Shown: in pieces, positions 21,861 to 30,007 of the stretch
How the letters are laid out: every line of letters starts with the position of its first letter
Numbering within the stretch: the first letter of the stretch is position 1
NCBI GenBank assembly: GCA_029820995.1
Contig: JALGUG010000022.1
Span: 1-33,221, forward strand
Direction of reading: 5' to 3'
Origin: Candidatus Zipacnadia bacterium
GTDB lineage: Bacteria; Armatimonadota; Zipacnadia; JALGUG01
DNA length: 33,221 bases
The notes under the pieces: generated by a model
Databases searched by the model: none
The model's input: only the letters and a program-made list of their open reading frames with translations
Told to the model about the DNA's origin: nothing
Translations under genes and position numbers: made by a program

Positions 21861-22452
21861 ATGCCTCCCTGTCGAATTGGCGTTCGAGCGCCTCGCCGAG
21901 ATATTCCTCGTCGGAGTCGGTGATGCCCAGCCACGGGCGCGGCTCGATAGTCACCGCCGTGCGCAGCGCAAAGAGCGGCACGACGGAATCGCCCGAGCCG
22001 GCGATGGCCAGGATCCCGACGTCCTCCGGCTCCGACCCCGGCCCGGCCGGCACGCGGAAGATGCCGGCGAAGTCGCGCGCCCTCTTGCCCCGCGCCCTCG
22101 GGCTGATCGGGATGGTGAGGGCCTTCGCGTTCTTCGGCCGGATCGGCCCGCCCAGCGCTTCTTGTGTGCCGCGATGCAGGACCTCGCCATGCGTCAGGGG
22201 CGTGCCGATCTCCACGCCCTCGCCATTCGGCAGAACGTTGAAGGTGACACTGCCGGCCAGGCCGCGTCCGCCCCGATGCGTGGCCGGGACCTCTCCGGGC
22301 GCGCTGGCCTCGCCCTGGCGCTGGAACGAGTCCTTGATCCGGCGCACCACGTGCCCGCCGAAATCGCGGGCGACGGGTGTCAGATCCTTCACGGCGCGGA
22401 CGAGACGCTTGATGCGCTTCTCGAACTGCCGAAGATCAGCTTCCAGCCTCAC
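21847..22452 (-). CDS. Virion morphogenesis / tail completion protein (Mu gpG-like)
   Basis: 201 residues, GTG start at 22452. The helical N terminus LRQFEKRIKRLVRAVKDLTP, then a beta region RGLAGSVTFNVLPNG...EIGTPLTHGEVLHRGTQEAL, follows the Phage_tail_S/virion morphogenesis pattern (helix, S-x-x-v, vGT..ya.iHq.G). It should help connect head and tail. The C-terminal half (PRPWLGITDSDEEYLGEALE) matches the end of that family, where a short PRP.lG..d precedes a terminal helix. Overlaps the downstream gene. Confidence 0.7.
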   Translation of the reverse strand: MRLEADLRQFEKRIKRLVRAVKDLTPVARDFGGHVVRRIKDSFQRQGEASAPGEVPATHRGGRGLAGSVTFNVLPNGEGVEIGTPLTHGEVLHRGTQEALGGPIRPKNAKALTIPISPRARGKRARDFAGIFRVPAGPGSEPEDVGILAIAGSGDSVVPLFALRTAVTIEPRPWLGITDSDEEYLGEALERQFDREAFGRG

Positions 22453-22471
22453 GGTATAGACACCCTTCGAA

Positions 22472-22555
22472 TAGACACAGATTCACACTGATCAAACTGA
22501 TCAAACCATAACAATGGACTTGTCTGTTGCCGTATCAGTGTCGATCAGTGTCCTG
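22472..22555. repeat. ACTGATCA / ATCAGTGTC low-complexity repeat, gap upstream of gpG-like gene
   Basis: AT-richer than its surroundings; units CACTGATCAAACTGATCAAA and ATCAGTGTCGATCAGTGTC form inverted copies of each other. No gene is seen. It differs in composition from the phage genes and looks like an inserted repeat. Confidence 0.6.
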
Positions 22556-22981
22556 TTAGAGCGGTTCGTCGCGTCCGAAGACGCGGTCCTTCACGCTGTG
22601 TCTCACCCCGCCGGCGCCGGCGCTCTCGCTGGGTTTCGGCAGGATGCCAAGTCCCGCCTTGCCGGCGACGATGTCCTTGAGCCAGGCGATGCAGGCCTTG
22701 TAGTTGTCCTTGATGTCCTCGCTGAGCGCCCGCCGCCCCTTGTAGAGGAAGTAACAGGCCATCGTCACGGCCTTCTGCTGGAGCACTTTCGGCACGGGCG
22801 CGGGGATCGGCACGACGTAGACCTTGCCCAGGTAGGAGTCGATCTCTCCCTCGGCGTCCTCGATGGCCTGGCTGACCACGGCCGCGTCGGCCGTCCCGTC
22901 CTCGTCGTGGTCCGCCAGGCGCACCAGGTCGGCGGGCGAGATCCGCCGCTCGATGTCGGCCAGCGCGATGTAATTCCCCAT
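22556..22981 (-). CDS. Mu gp36-like head-completion protein (DUF1320)
   Basis: 141 residues. The pattern YIALADIERRISPADLVRLA, then DGTADAAVVSQAIEDAEGEIDSYLG and VTMACYFLYKGR, is the DUF1320 family, to which Mu gp36 belongs; it follows the major capsid in Mu-like phages and probably joins the head to the tail. ATG 22981. Start region lies 3' of a palindromic element. Family call is strong; biochemical role is by analogy. Confidence 0.85.
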   Translation of the reverse strand: MGNYIALADIERRISPADLVRLADHDEDGTADAAVVSQAIEDAEGEIDSYLGKVYVVPIPAPVPKVLQQKAVTMACYFLYKGRRALSEDIKDNYKACIAWLKDIVAGKAGLGILPKPSESAGAGGVRHSVKDRVFGRDEPL

Positions 22982-23000
22982 CGCTCGCCTCGCGTTATCG

Positions 23001-23060
23001 GAAGGGCGACAGAACCCTGTAGGGGGACAGGACCCTTAAGGCGTTAGGGGTCCTGTCCCC
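23001..23060. repeat. PAL copy with a diverged half-copy, intergenic
   Basis: Full element 23023-23060 (GGGGACAGGACCC / GGGTCCTGTCCCC) preceded by GGGCGACAGAACCC; lies between capsid and gp36-like genes. Confidence 0.85.
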
Positions 23061-23091
23061 TTCTCACGTGGGCTCATGGCCCTGTTGTGGT

Positions 23092-24024
23092 TTATCCTCC
23101 TGCCGTTGTGGTGGTCTCGCCCTCAGCGCCCCACTGCGAAGCCTCAATGAGGTGCGGGAGCACGATGGCGCGGCCATAACGCCGGGCCGTCTTGAACTCG
23201 TAGATCTCCTGGTAGAACACGTTGGCGTCGCTCGGATCGGTCTTTGCGGTGAGGGCCGGGGCATCGCGGTTCTGCACGATGATCGGCTTCTCGTCGCTCG
23301 TGTCCACGAGGAACCAGTAGTTGGCAGAGGCGCCGGTCAGCGCGCCCCAGACCACAATCTTGACAGCCTCGTCCCGGTCGGGGTTGGTGACTCCCGGCGC
23401 GCTGTTTTCCGCGCGCAGGATGGCCTTCGCGACCGTCTCATTGCTCGGGCCGCAGATGAGGTGCGTGGGCCTCAGTTCCAGCGCTTGGCCATCCGGGCCC
23501 GGGCGCGTCCGAAGCTTCAGCCGGGCCGCGCGATAGTTGACGACGTTCAGCGGCCCGTTCGTGATGTTGCTCCAACCCGCCCCGCCAGGCCATTGGTGGT
23601 TGGCCGAAAAGACGTTTGCGCCGTCCGGCCCCCAGGGCGTCGCGAACCCGTTGATGAAGAGCTGCGGCAGCCGGCGATAGGGGTGCGTGGCGGCCAGCCG
23701 CCCGAACCGCTGCATCGCGAGATTGTAGACGCCCATGTCCTCATCCTCGATGTTGCCCCGAGGAACCCTGAGGATCCTGCCGAAGAACCGGTTCGGGATC
23801 TCCTGGACGAACTTGCCGAGATCCAGCGTCGTGTACTGATCGAGCAACTCCTCGAGATCGCCCAGCAGGGCGCCCGTCGGATACTCCTCCTTGGACTTCG
23901 AGGACGGGACTTCGACAACGAAGTCCACCACATCCTCAGGAAGCTTCGCTTCCTTGACTGCGGCCAGCAACAGGGCTTTGAAGCCCGTGAAGAGCCGCAC
24001 CAGATTACCTTGCGTGATGTCCAT
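23092..24024 (-). CDS. Major capsid protein (Mu gpT-like)
   Basis: 310 residues, the usual gpT length. The start MDITQGNLVRLFTGFKALLL, the middle ATPWGPDGANVFSANHQWPG and later LRPTHLICGPSNETVAKAIL fit the Mu gpT family of HK97-fold capsids. It follows the gpI-like protease and the decoration-like gene as expected. The C-terminal residues GETTTTAGG form a short Thr-rich end, smaller than those on the tail proteins. ATG 24024 has GGAGG upstream. It should be the most abundant virion protein. Confidence 0.85.
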   Translation of the reverse strand: MDITQGNLVRLFTGFKALLLAAVKEAKLPEDVVDFVVEVPSSKSKEEYPTGALLGDLEELLDQYTTLDLGKFVQEIPNRFFGRILRVPRGNIEDEDMGVYNLAMQRFGRLAATHPYRRLPQLFINGFATPWGPDGANVFSANHQWPGGAGWSNITNGPLNVVNYRAARLKLRTRPGPDGQALELRPTHLICGPSNETVAKAILRAENSAPGVTNPDRDEAVKIVVWGALTGASANYWFLVDTSDEKPIIVQNRDAPALTAKTDPSDANVFYQEIYEFKTARRYGRAIVLPHLIEASQWGAEGETTTTAGG

Positions 24025-24057
24025 CTCTTCGCATCCTCCTGTAGTTGGCGTTCCAAG

Positions 24058-24096
24058 GGGGACAGGCCCCCTAATGGCGTTAGGGGTCCTGTCCCC
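24058..24096. repeat. PAL copy, intergenic
   Basis: GGGGACAGGCCCC / GGGTCCTGTCCCC between the capsid and decoration genes. Confidence 0.85.
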
Positions 24097-24107
24097 TTAC
24101 GGGGTCG

Positions 24108-24674
24108 CTACGCCTGCGCCGTCGTCGTGGTTGTGGTCGGCGCCGCGGTGGTCGTGCCGAGCAGCCACTCATACGGCGTGCCGCCGAACTCGATCTCGAC
24201 CTCATTCGACCCGATGTCCGTTTCCGGATGGGCAGCGAGTGTCGTGCCCGGCAGGCGCATGATCTGCCCGCACCAGATGTCGTTCGTCACGTCCTCGCGG
24301 CAGACGGCAACGGTCTGATCGTCGGCGATATAGACCTTCGCGAAGAGCATGTTCTGCAGCGGGGTCCGGTCCGCCAGGTAGAACCTGACGCGCCCCTTAT
24401 AGAGCACGATGACTTCCTTGGCGCCGGCGTCGCCGCCGTAGTTGTCATACTTGCTGTTCGGGTGCGTGGCCGTGGGATCCTGCGGGTCCGCCATCGCGAG
24501 ACCGGCGAACTTGTGGCCGGCGGTGTCGGACGCAGGGACCGCATAGCCGTCGCTGTCGACGTTCACCAGCCCGCCGACGAAGATGATGGCGTCGGCTGCC
24601 ATCGGGATCCGCAGAAGATCGCCCGACCGCACGCGCATGGTGACCGTGCTTCGCGCTACTGTGAGAGCTGTCAT
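24108..24674 (-). CDS. Capsid decoration (cement)-like protein with Thr-rich tail
   Basis: 188 residues, directly upstream of the major capsid gene. The body (VRSGDLLRIPMAADAIIFVG, AVPASDTAGHKFAGLAM) resembles the small beta-rich DUF2190/decoration-type proteins found next to phage capsids. The last 16 residues are GTTTAAPTTTTTTAQA, nearly the same tail as the distal tail protein (GTTTTAAPTTTTTTT). If exposed on the capsid it would make the shell Thr-rich. ATG 24674, GGAGG upstream. Role inferred from context. Confidence 0.7.
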   Translation of the reverse strand: MTALTVARSTVTMRVRSGDLLRIPMAADAIIFVGGLVNVDSDGYAVPASDTAGHKFAGLAMADPQDPTATHPNSKYDNYGGDAGAKEVIVLYKGRVRFYLADRTPLQNMLFAKVYIADDQTVAVCREDVTNDIWCGQIMRLPGTTLAAHPETDIGSNEVEIEFGGTPYEWLLGTTTAAPTTTTTTAQA

Positions 24675-24717
24675 TTAGGTCTCCTCCGTTTCTGCTTCTG
24701 GTCTGTGGCGCCGGCCC

Positions 24718-25941
24718 TTATCGAGCGGCCAGGTATGCCTCCTTGGAGATGTCGAGCATCTCGCAGACCGCCTTGTCGTCGGCGTCGAACTTCGCCGTCC
24801 CGCCGCCGTCCGCCGGGCGGTCGTGGGCCTGGCCGGCAGTGACGACCGGCAGCGAGTTGATCGCCTCGCGGGCCACGCCGATGTTGTCCTTCGCCGCCAT
24901 GAGGAAGAACTCCCGTTGCGCGGGCGGGATCTTGCCCGCCTCGATGGCGCCGTCCACCAGGGCTTCGGCTTCGTCCTTGCGGTGCGAGGCCTGCAGCTCG
25001 CCGATGGCGTTCAAGATCAGGCCGCTGTCGGCGTCGTCGGCCAAACCGAGCTTGCGCTGCACGGCCCGCACGTCCGACCCCGCCTGGAGCTTGAGGATCG
25101 CAGCCCGGACGGCCGTCTCGTCACTGCCGGCGGCCACGCCGAGCATGCCGGCGATGGCCGCGTTCACAGCCTGCGCCGGCTGGGCTGCGAGCTGTGCCTC
25201 CAGGTCCGTGATCTTTGCCTCCAGGTCCGTGATCTTCGCGGCGTTGGCGACGTTGCCGACGCACGCCTCCGCCACGACCTTGACCTCCGCGTCGACGGCC
25301 AGCCCGAGCTTGGAGGCCAAGTCCTCGGGCGTGATACCGAGCGCGGTTGCGATGAGCTTGAGTAGATCCATGCTCTCGCCTCCTTGTGATGAAGTGCCCG
25401 CCTCATGTTCGGGCGGATCGATCTCGCCGGCATCCGTGCCGGCCAGCTTGTCCTCGTTGAGCGCTTGCAGTTCCGTCATGAATGGCGTGTTCGTCAGCGC
25501 TACGCTGTGGATCAGCATCGGCACCGGATCGCCCGTCACGCGATCGGGCGCGTTCCACCTCAGCACGGGGGAGATGTAGCGGAACGCCCGAGCGGCGACC
25601 TCGCGCGCGGCCTCGGCTACCCACAGGACCTTGCCCCACAGCTCCGTCCCGTTCGCCCGCAGATCCATCGCCTGTATCCACCCGGCAGCCGGGGCCTTCC
25701 CGATCCGGCCGGGCACCGCCAGGCTGGCGTGGTGGTAGTCCAGGGTCAGGTCCGCGTTGTTGGCCTTGTAGTGCCGGCCGAAGTAGTCCAGGGCGCTGGC
25801 CAGGTGGGCCGTGGTCACCACCTCCGGCCCCGAAGGATGTCCCGCCCACGCGCCCGTCCGGGCGAGCATGATCCATTCGGGCACGCCGCCGTCCTGCGCG
25901 ATCGGGATCTCTGAGTTGAGTGCCTGGCGTCTCTTCTTCAT
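24718..25941 (-). CDS. Mu gpI-like protease/scaffold
   Basis: 407 residues. The N-terminal half (PEWIMLARTGAWAGHPSGPE, LTLDYHHASLAVPGRIGKAP, FRYISPVLRW) is the Mu I protein family, a head maturation protease; the C-terminal half is a scaffold with coiled coil (ITDLEAKITDLEAQLAAQPA) and ends near the sequence AYLAAR. In Mu the protease and scaffold come from one gene by internal start; an internal start here may also give a free scaffold. ATG 25941 is chosen because GGAGG lies seven bases before it. Longer readings upstream have no support. Confidence 0.85.
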   Translation of the reverse strand: MKKRRQALNSEIPIAQDGGVPEWIMLARTGAWAGHPSGPEVVTTAHLASALDYFGRHYKANNADLTLDYHHASLAVPGRIGKAPAAGWIQAMDLRANGTELWGKVLWVAEAAREVAARAFRYISPVLRWNAPDRVTGDPVPMLIHSVALTNTPFMTELQALNEDKLAGTDAGEIDPPEHEAGTSSQGGESMDLLKLIATALGITPEDLASKLGLAVDAEVKVVAEACVGNVANAAKITDLEAKITDLEAQLAAQPAQAVNAAIAGMLGVAAGSDETAVRAAILKLQAGSDVRAVQRKLGLADDADSGLILNAIGELQASHRKDEAEALVDGAIEAGKIPPAQREFFLMAAKDNIGVAREAINSLPVVTAGQAHDRPADGGGTAKFDADDKAVCEMLDISKEAYLAAR

Positions 25942-25963
25942 TACATCCTCCGTAGCGGTCCAG

Positions 25964-26002
25964 GGGGACAGGACCCTTAAAGTCGTTAGGGGTCCTGTCC
26001 CC
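25964..26002. repeat. PAL copy, intergenic
   Basis: 39 nt, between the portal stop and the protease start; its last bases run to the edge of the portal stop codon. Confidence 0.85.
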
Positions 26003-28126
26003 TTACTTGTCATGTCCCAGGAGCGCCGCCGGCAGCGACAGCCCGGCGAGCAGCTCCGCGTCGGCGCGGCCCTCCTCGGTGGCCGGCTGCTGCCCGCCCG
26101 CCTCCAGGTAGTAGGCGTCGTTTCGGTTGAACATCCAGTCCGGGTTCGGCGGCACGGTGGGCTGCCCCTCTGTGACGGACCGTCCCTCCGCCTGCATTTC
26201 GGACGGGCTGATGGTGGTGGTCCAGCAGCGGCAGTTGAACTCCCACGGCGGCAGGAAGCTGCCCCAGAACGGGTCGTCAATCGGTTTGATCGTGCCGTCC
26301 AGCGCAGCGTGGGTCGGCCGCGCATCGGCGACCGCGTGGTATTGCATGAAGGGCCGTTCGGCCATGCCCTCGACGGCCTTGATCCAGGCGTCGGCCGCGT
26401 TCAGGGTCGCGACGTTCTGGCCGTAGAGGAGGCGGGCGCGGTAGTGGGGGAGCTGCCCCTCGCCGGGTTCCTGCGAGCCGGGCACGGAGATCCCCAACCC
26501 CTCCAGGCGGCCGAGGAAGTCGGACTCGCCCTCGCCCGCGTTGACTACCCCGCTGAACGCCTCGGCGATCCGCGCGATATCGAGGAGGTCCACGCCGCTC
26601 GAGTACCACACGCGCTGCCGGCCGGCGGGGCTGAGCGCCTCCCACGCATCGGGTGTGGCGACCCGCCGTTCGGCGAGCCAGTCCATACCCCTCTCTAACT
26701 CCACCGACTGCGGCGCCTCCGCCTGGTTAGTTGCACCGGCGGGGGCAGCGTGCGTGCGCGCGCCCCGTAAGGGGACAGGACCCCGTAAGGGGACAGGGAC
26801 CTTAACGACTTTAGGGTCCCTGTCCCCTTCAGGCAGCGGAGCATTCGCAAAAGCGCCTGCGCCGAACCCGGCCGTCGCTGGGACGAGCACCGGCTCGTCG
26901 CCCTCGGGCTCGGGGATGTTGAATTTCCTCCGGGCGTGGCTGACGGGGATCGGCATCCCCGCCTCGGCCAGCGTCTTGAAAGTGGTGGCCAGTTGCGGCA
27001 GGTCCTCCGGCTCCTGGAACGCGGTGTGCCAGAACGGCACCGGCGCGTTCGGGCCCTTGTTCAGGTGGATGATGGGCGCCAGAAGCTGCTGCGTCAGCGT
27101 CTCGTCCAGGCCCAACGCGTCCGTCTCGGTCAGATCGCCGCGGACCTCGTTGTGCACCTTGCCAAGGGCGTAGCTCCCGCCGCCCTCGCCGCCGCTGGTG
27201 AGCGTCTGCCCCAGGATCGCCTTCGTCATTTCCCGGTCGGCATGGTCCATGAGGCGCTCGAATATCTGCCCCTCGCCGGCCGCCGCCGTGTTGAGGACCT
27301 CGATCACGTTGCCCTCGCGCACGACGGCTGCCATGTCCACGCCCATTGCCTGGACGGCCGCGTAGAGATGCTGCGCCTCGTCGCTGTCCCAGGCCACACC
27401 TTCCCGGAGGTGGCCGATCCGGGGCGGCATGCCGTAGACCTCGGCGAACGCCAGCCAGTCCTTCACTCCATACTGGCGCATCACGAACGGCCGGACGCAC
27501 GATTTCAACAGCGACCAGTTCCACAGGAACCCGCTGCGCGCCTGGGCGCGGTGGATGATGAAACTCAGCGGGTTGATCTCCTGATCGTCGCCGTAGTTCT
27601 CCCCCTTCAGCAGCAGCGTCATGCCGTCCGCAGCGAGCGTGAACCATCTTTGAGGGCGGTAGTGTAGGCGCGCCGGCGTCCACTCGCTCTTCGTTGTCAG
27701 CCACTCGATCTCCAGGATGGCGACGCCCTTCCCGACGGCGTCGAGCAGGTCCATTTTTGCTTCGCGCATGCCCGAGATCCCCGCCACCACGTCGCGGGCG
27801 TATTCGGCCATCGCATCCGCCTCGGGGCTGTCGTCGGCCGGCAGGATCTCGTGGGCGAGGGACGCGACCGCGTTCTTCCGGGTCCGGAGGTGGGTGTCAA
27901 GGAGGGAATCGCGGCGCTCCATCTCCTCGAACAACTCGCACTGCGCCGACATGTCCCCGCCCTGTGCGTCCAGCAGATACTGCCGGATCTGCGTGGGCGT
28001 GAGGTTGATCTGTGTCAGAGACGATTCAACGGTCCGCGACCCCCACTGGGTGGCCGTCGCCACCAGCTTCTTCTCGGGCTTCTTCGCCGGCCGCCCGTAC
28101 TGGTCAAGGATCGTTGACTCTTTCAT
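26003..28126 (-). CDS. Portal (Mu gp29/DUF935-like) fused to MuF head morphogenesis domain
   Basis: 707 residues. Residues ~1-430 fit the Mu gp29 portal family (ILDQYGRPAKKPEKKLVATA at the start, then LLDAVGKGVAILEIEW and ARLHYRPQRWFTL). Residues ~460-700 fit the MuF/SPP1 gp7 minor head family (DARPTHAALDGTI, DPFWGSFLPPWEFNCRCW). In Mu these are separate genes; here they form one frame. A palindromic element encodes the join (GDRDPKVVKVPVPLRGPVPL, about 434-452). It forms the DNA entry ring and aids head assembly. ATG 28126 with GGAG upstream. Confidence 0.9.
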   Translation of the reverse strand: MKESTILDQYGRPAKKPEKKLVATATQWGSRTVESSLTQINLTPTQIRQYLLDAQGGDMSAQCELFEEMERRDSLLDTHLRTRKNAVASLAHEILPADDSPEADAMAEYARDVVAGISGMREAKMDLLDAVGKGVAILEIEWLTTKSEWTPARLHYRPQRWFTLAADGMTLLLKGENYGDDQEINPLSFIIHRAQARSGFLWNWSLLKSCVRPFVMRQYGVKDWLAFAEVYGMPPRIGHLREGVAWDSDEAQHLYAAVQAMGVDMAAVVREGNVIEVLNTAAAGEGQIFERLMDHADREMTKAILGQTLTSGGEGGGSYALGKVHNEVRGDLTETDALGLDETLTQQLLAPIIHLNKGPNAPVPFWHTAFQEPEDLPQLATTFKTLAEAGMPIPVSHARRKFNIPEPEGDEPVLVPATAGFGAGAFANAPLPEGDRDPKVVKVPVPLRGPVPLRGARTHAAPAGATNQAEAPQSVELERGMDWLAERRVATPDAWEALSPAGRQRVWYSSGVDLLDIARIAEAFSGVVNAGEGESDFLGRLEGLGISVPGSQEPGEGQLPHYRARLLYGQNVATLNAADAWIKAVEGMAERPFMQYHAVADARPTHAALDGTIKPIDDPFWGSFLPPWEFNCRCWTTTISPSEMQAEGRSVTEGQPTVPPNPDWMFNRNDAYYLEAGGQQPATEEGRADAELLAGLSLPAALLGHDK
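26771..26827. repeat. PAL copy at the portal-MuF junction
   Basis: Full element 26789-26827 plus a leading half-arm GGGGACAGGACC. Translated as GDRDPKVVKVPVPLRGPVPL, in frame. Confidence 0.85.
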
Positions 28127-28140
28127 CTTCTCCGTCCAAG

Positions 28141-28197
28141 AGGGACAGGGCTCCGTAAGGGGACAGGGACCTTAAGGCCTTTAGGGTCCCAGTCCCC
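28141..28197. repeat. PAL copy, intergenic
   Basis: Full element 28159-28197 with a half-arm GGGACAGGGCTCC before it, between large terminase and portal. Confidence 0.85.
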
Positions 28198-28218
28198 CTG
28201 ACTTTGTCCCTTTCTGCC

Positions 28219-29757
28219 TTAGACACATGCAAAATCTGTGCGCTTCTGCAACGTCCTGTAGGGCGTCCCCCCGCCGCGCGGGGCGAACCAGCCGGGCAGC
28301 ATCGCGTCAGCGCTGGCCAGGGCGTCGGGGCCGTCCACGAACCCGTCCGGGTAGTTCAACAACTGCTCGATGAGCGCGCGCACGCCGGGGCCGGCGTCCT
28401 TGGGGAACTTCCATTTCCCCTGTTCCATCGGCGCCTGCAGCGCCATGATCCGCACGTCCTTGTTCTCCGTCTGGTTCACGTAGCGGACGGGCAGACCGCC
28501 GCGCCTGCTCCCCTGGACGTTGAGCAGATCCCGCAGCAGCGCGTAGCCGCCGTTCGATTCGATGCCCATCAGGTAGGGCTGCCAGCGCTCGAAGAACTCG
28601 TAGAGCTTGTCCAGCATCGAGTCGGGCGTGCCGCGGGCGATCCAGGCGTCCAGCACGTAGCGGTCGCCCGTCTGCCGGTGCGCGCCCACGGCGACCAGGG
28701 CGCGGGGGCAGCCCTTCGGCGACTCGCTCAGGGCGGGGTCCAGGAAGCACACCTTCAGGAGCGATCCGACATCGAGATTGGCGGGGTCGTATTCACCCAT
28801 CCAGTCCGCCTGAAACGGCTTGTCGGGATCCTCAGCGACCAGGGCGAAGTTGCGGTTCCAGTTGCGGAGGCCGATCTGCGCGCGGACCCGACCTAAGGCG
28901 GCGTCGCTGAACCGCTCGGGCCAGACGCTGTGGCCGTTCTCGTCGGTCGCCGCCTGCATGAACCGGCGCCCGAGGGCGCGGCCCGTGGCGTCCGTCTTGG
29001 CCGCGAGTTCCTTCGCCCGTTCCATCATGCAGCCGGGGCCGAAGATCGTGCCCAGCACGGTGAAGACGTAGGCTTCAGGCTCCATCGCCGGCATGACCTC
29101 GTCCATCATCCAGTCCCACAGGTTCTTCTCGCGCTGCGGGTTGCGGGCGAGCTCGGCGTCCTCCAGGTCATCGCCCACAAACTCCAGGGGCCGGTAGTGT
29201 CCGAAGCGCCGGCCGCGCGGCGACATGCCGATGCCGAACGCCTCGAACTTGCAGCTCTGCCGTGACCAGCGCCCCTTGTCGCGCACGCGCGGCAGCTCCA
29301 CCGTCCACACCTCTCCCGGGCCGTCGACCGACAGCGCCCCGTAGTCACACAGCAGGCGTGGGTTGTGCTCCAGCTCGAGCCGCACGTAGTCCATGTTCTG
29401 CGCGGCCAACACCTGCACCCGGCTGCCGTAGATGAAATACGGGACCTTGCCGGTAAGCGCGCGGTAGAGCGGCCGGGCCAGGGCAAGCAGGACGCTCTTG
29501 CCCGCGCCACGGAAGGCACTGACGAACGTCGGCATTCCGGGCTCGCCGGCCGCCTCGGTCATGCGGTGGTGGAAGCGCGCGAAGGGTGCGCTGAAGTAGT
29601 GGGGGAGGTAGGCCTGGCACCACTCCATGAAGGGTAACCCGCGGCGGGCCTTGATAGCGGCGTCACTGAGATCCTCGAACGGCGCCGCCTCACGCTGCTG
29701 GCGCTCGATGATCTGCTGCCTGAGCCGTTCGTGTTCCCGTCCCCAGTCCGACGCCAC
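28219..29757 (-). CDS. Terminase large subunit (Mu gp28-like)
   Basis: 512 residues, GTG start at 29757. Walker A FRGAGKS (82-88) in TFVSAFRGAGKSVLLALA; an acidic Walker B-like FVGDDLED; nuclease-type acidic positions CFLDPALSES and GIESNGGYALLRDLL. It packages DNA into the procapsid at the portal using ATP and cuts it. It sits just before the portal as in Mu-like phages. No intein or break seen. Confidence 0.9.
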   Translation of the reverse strand: MASDWGREHERLRQQIIERQQREAAPFEDLSDAAIKARRGLPFMEWCQAYLPHYFSAPFARFHHRMTEAAGEPGMPTFVSAFRGAGKSVLLALARPLYRALTGKVPYFIYGSRVQVLAAQNMDYVRLELEHNPRLLCDYGALSVDGPGEVWTVELPRVRDKGRWSRQSCKFEAFGIGMSPRGRRFGHYRPLEFVGDDLEDAELARNPQREKNLWDWMMDEVMPAMEPEAYVFTVLGTIFGPGCMMERAKELAAKTDATGRALGRRFMQAATDENGHSVWPERFSDAALGRVRAQIGLRNWNRNFALVAEDPDKPFQADWMGEYDPANLDVGSLLKVCFLDPALSESPKGCPRALVAVGAHRQTGDRYVLDAWIARGTPDSMLDKLYEFFERWQPYLMGIESNGGYALLRDLLNVQGSRRGGLPVRYVNQTENKDVRIMALQAPMEQGKWKFPKDAGPGVRALIEQLLNYPDGFVDGPDALASADAMLPGWFAPRGGGTPYRTLQKRTDFACV

Positions 29758-29767
29758 GGTGAATCCC

Positions 29768-30007
29768 CTACATCAAGAGTTCCCGCACCTTCCGGGCGAA
29801 GTCGGCCAGTAGTTGCAGTTCACGGACAGCGGCCGCGTAGTCGTCGGCCGCGCCTTCGATCTGCTGGGGGTCCTGCTCATCCAGCGGCGTCAGCAAGCTT
29901 GCCGTCCGCACAAGTCCCTCGGCCGCCTTCGTCGCGCGGGCCTCGGCCTCTTCGCGGCGACGCTGGATCTCCACCAGGAGCTTCTCGATCTTCTCGCGTT
30001 CAGCCAT
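29768..30007 (-). CDS. Small coiled-coil protein
   Basis: 79 residues, almost wholly helical with heptad-like charged/hydrophobic spacing (EKIEKLLVEIQRRREEAEAR). No membrane segment. It overlaps the membrane protein gene (ATGA), so it may be its partner, for example a small accessory to packaging or lysis. Not recognised. Confidence 0.65.
   Translation of the reverse strand: MAEREKIEKLLVEIQRRREEAEARATKAAEGLVRTASLLTPLDEQDPQQIEGAADDYAAAVRELQLLADFARKVRELLM

Noticed and set aside
24718-26325. Longer reading of the gpI-like gene to 26325
   Set aside because: The upstream part overlaps the portal gene out of frame and includes a PAL copy; ATG 25941 has a good ribosome site.
6661-28197. PAL elements as simple rho-independent terminators
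   Set aside because: No T-run follows most copies, many are inside genes, and the arms are conserved in sequence, not only in pairing.
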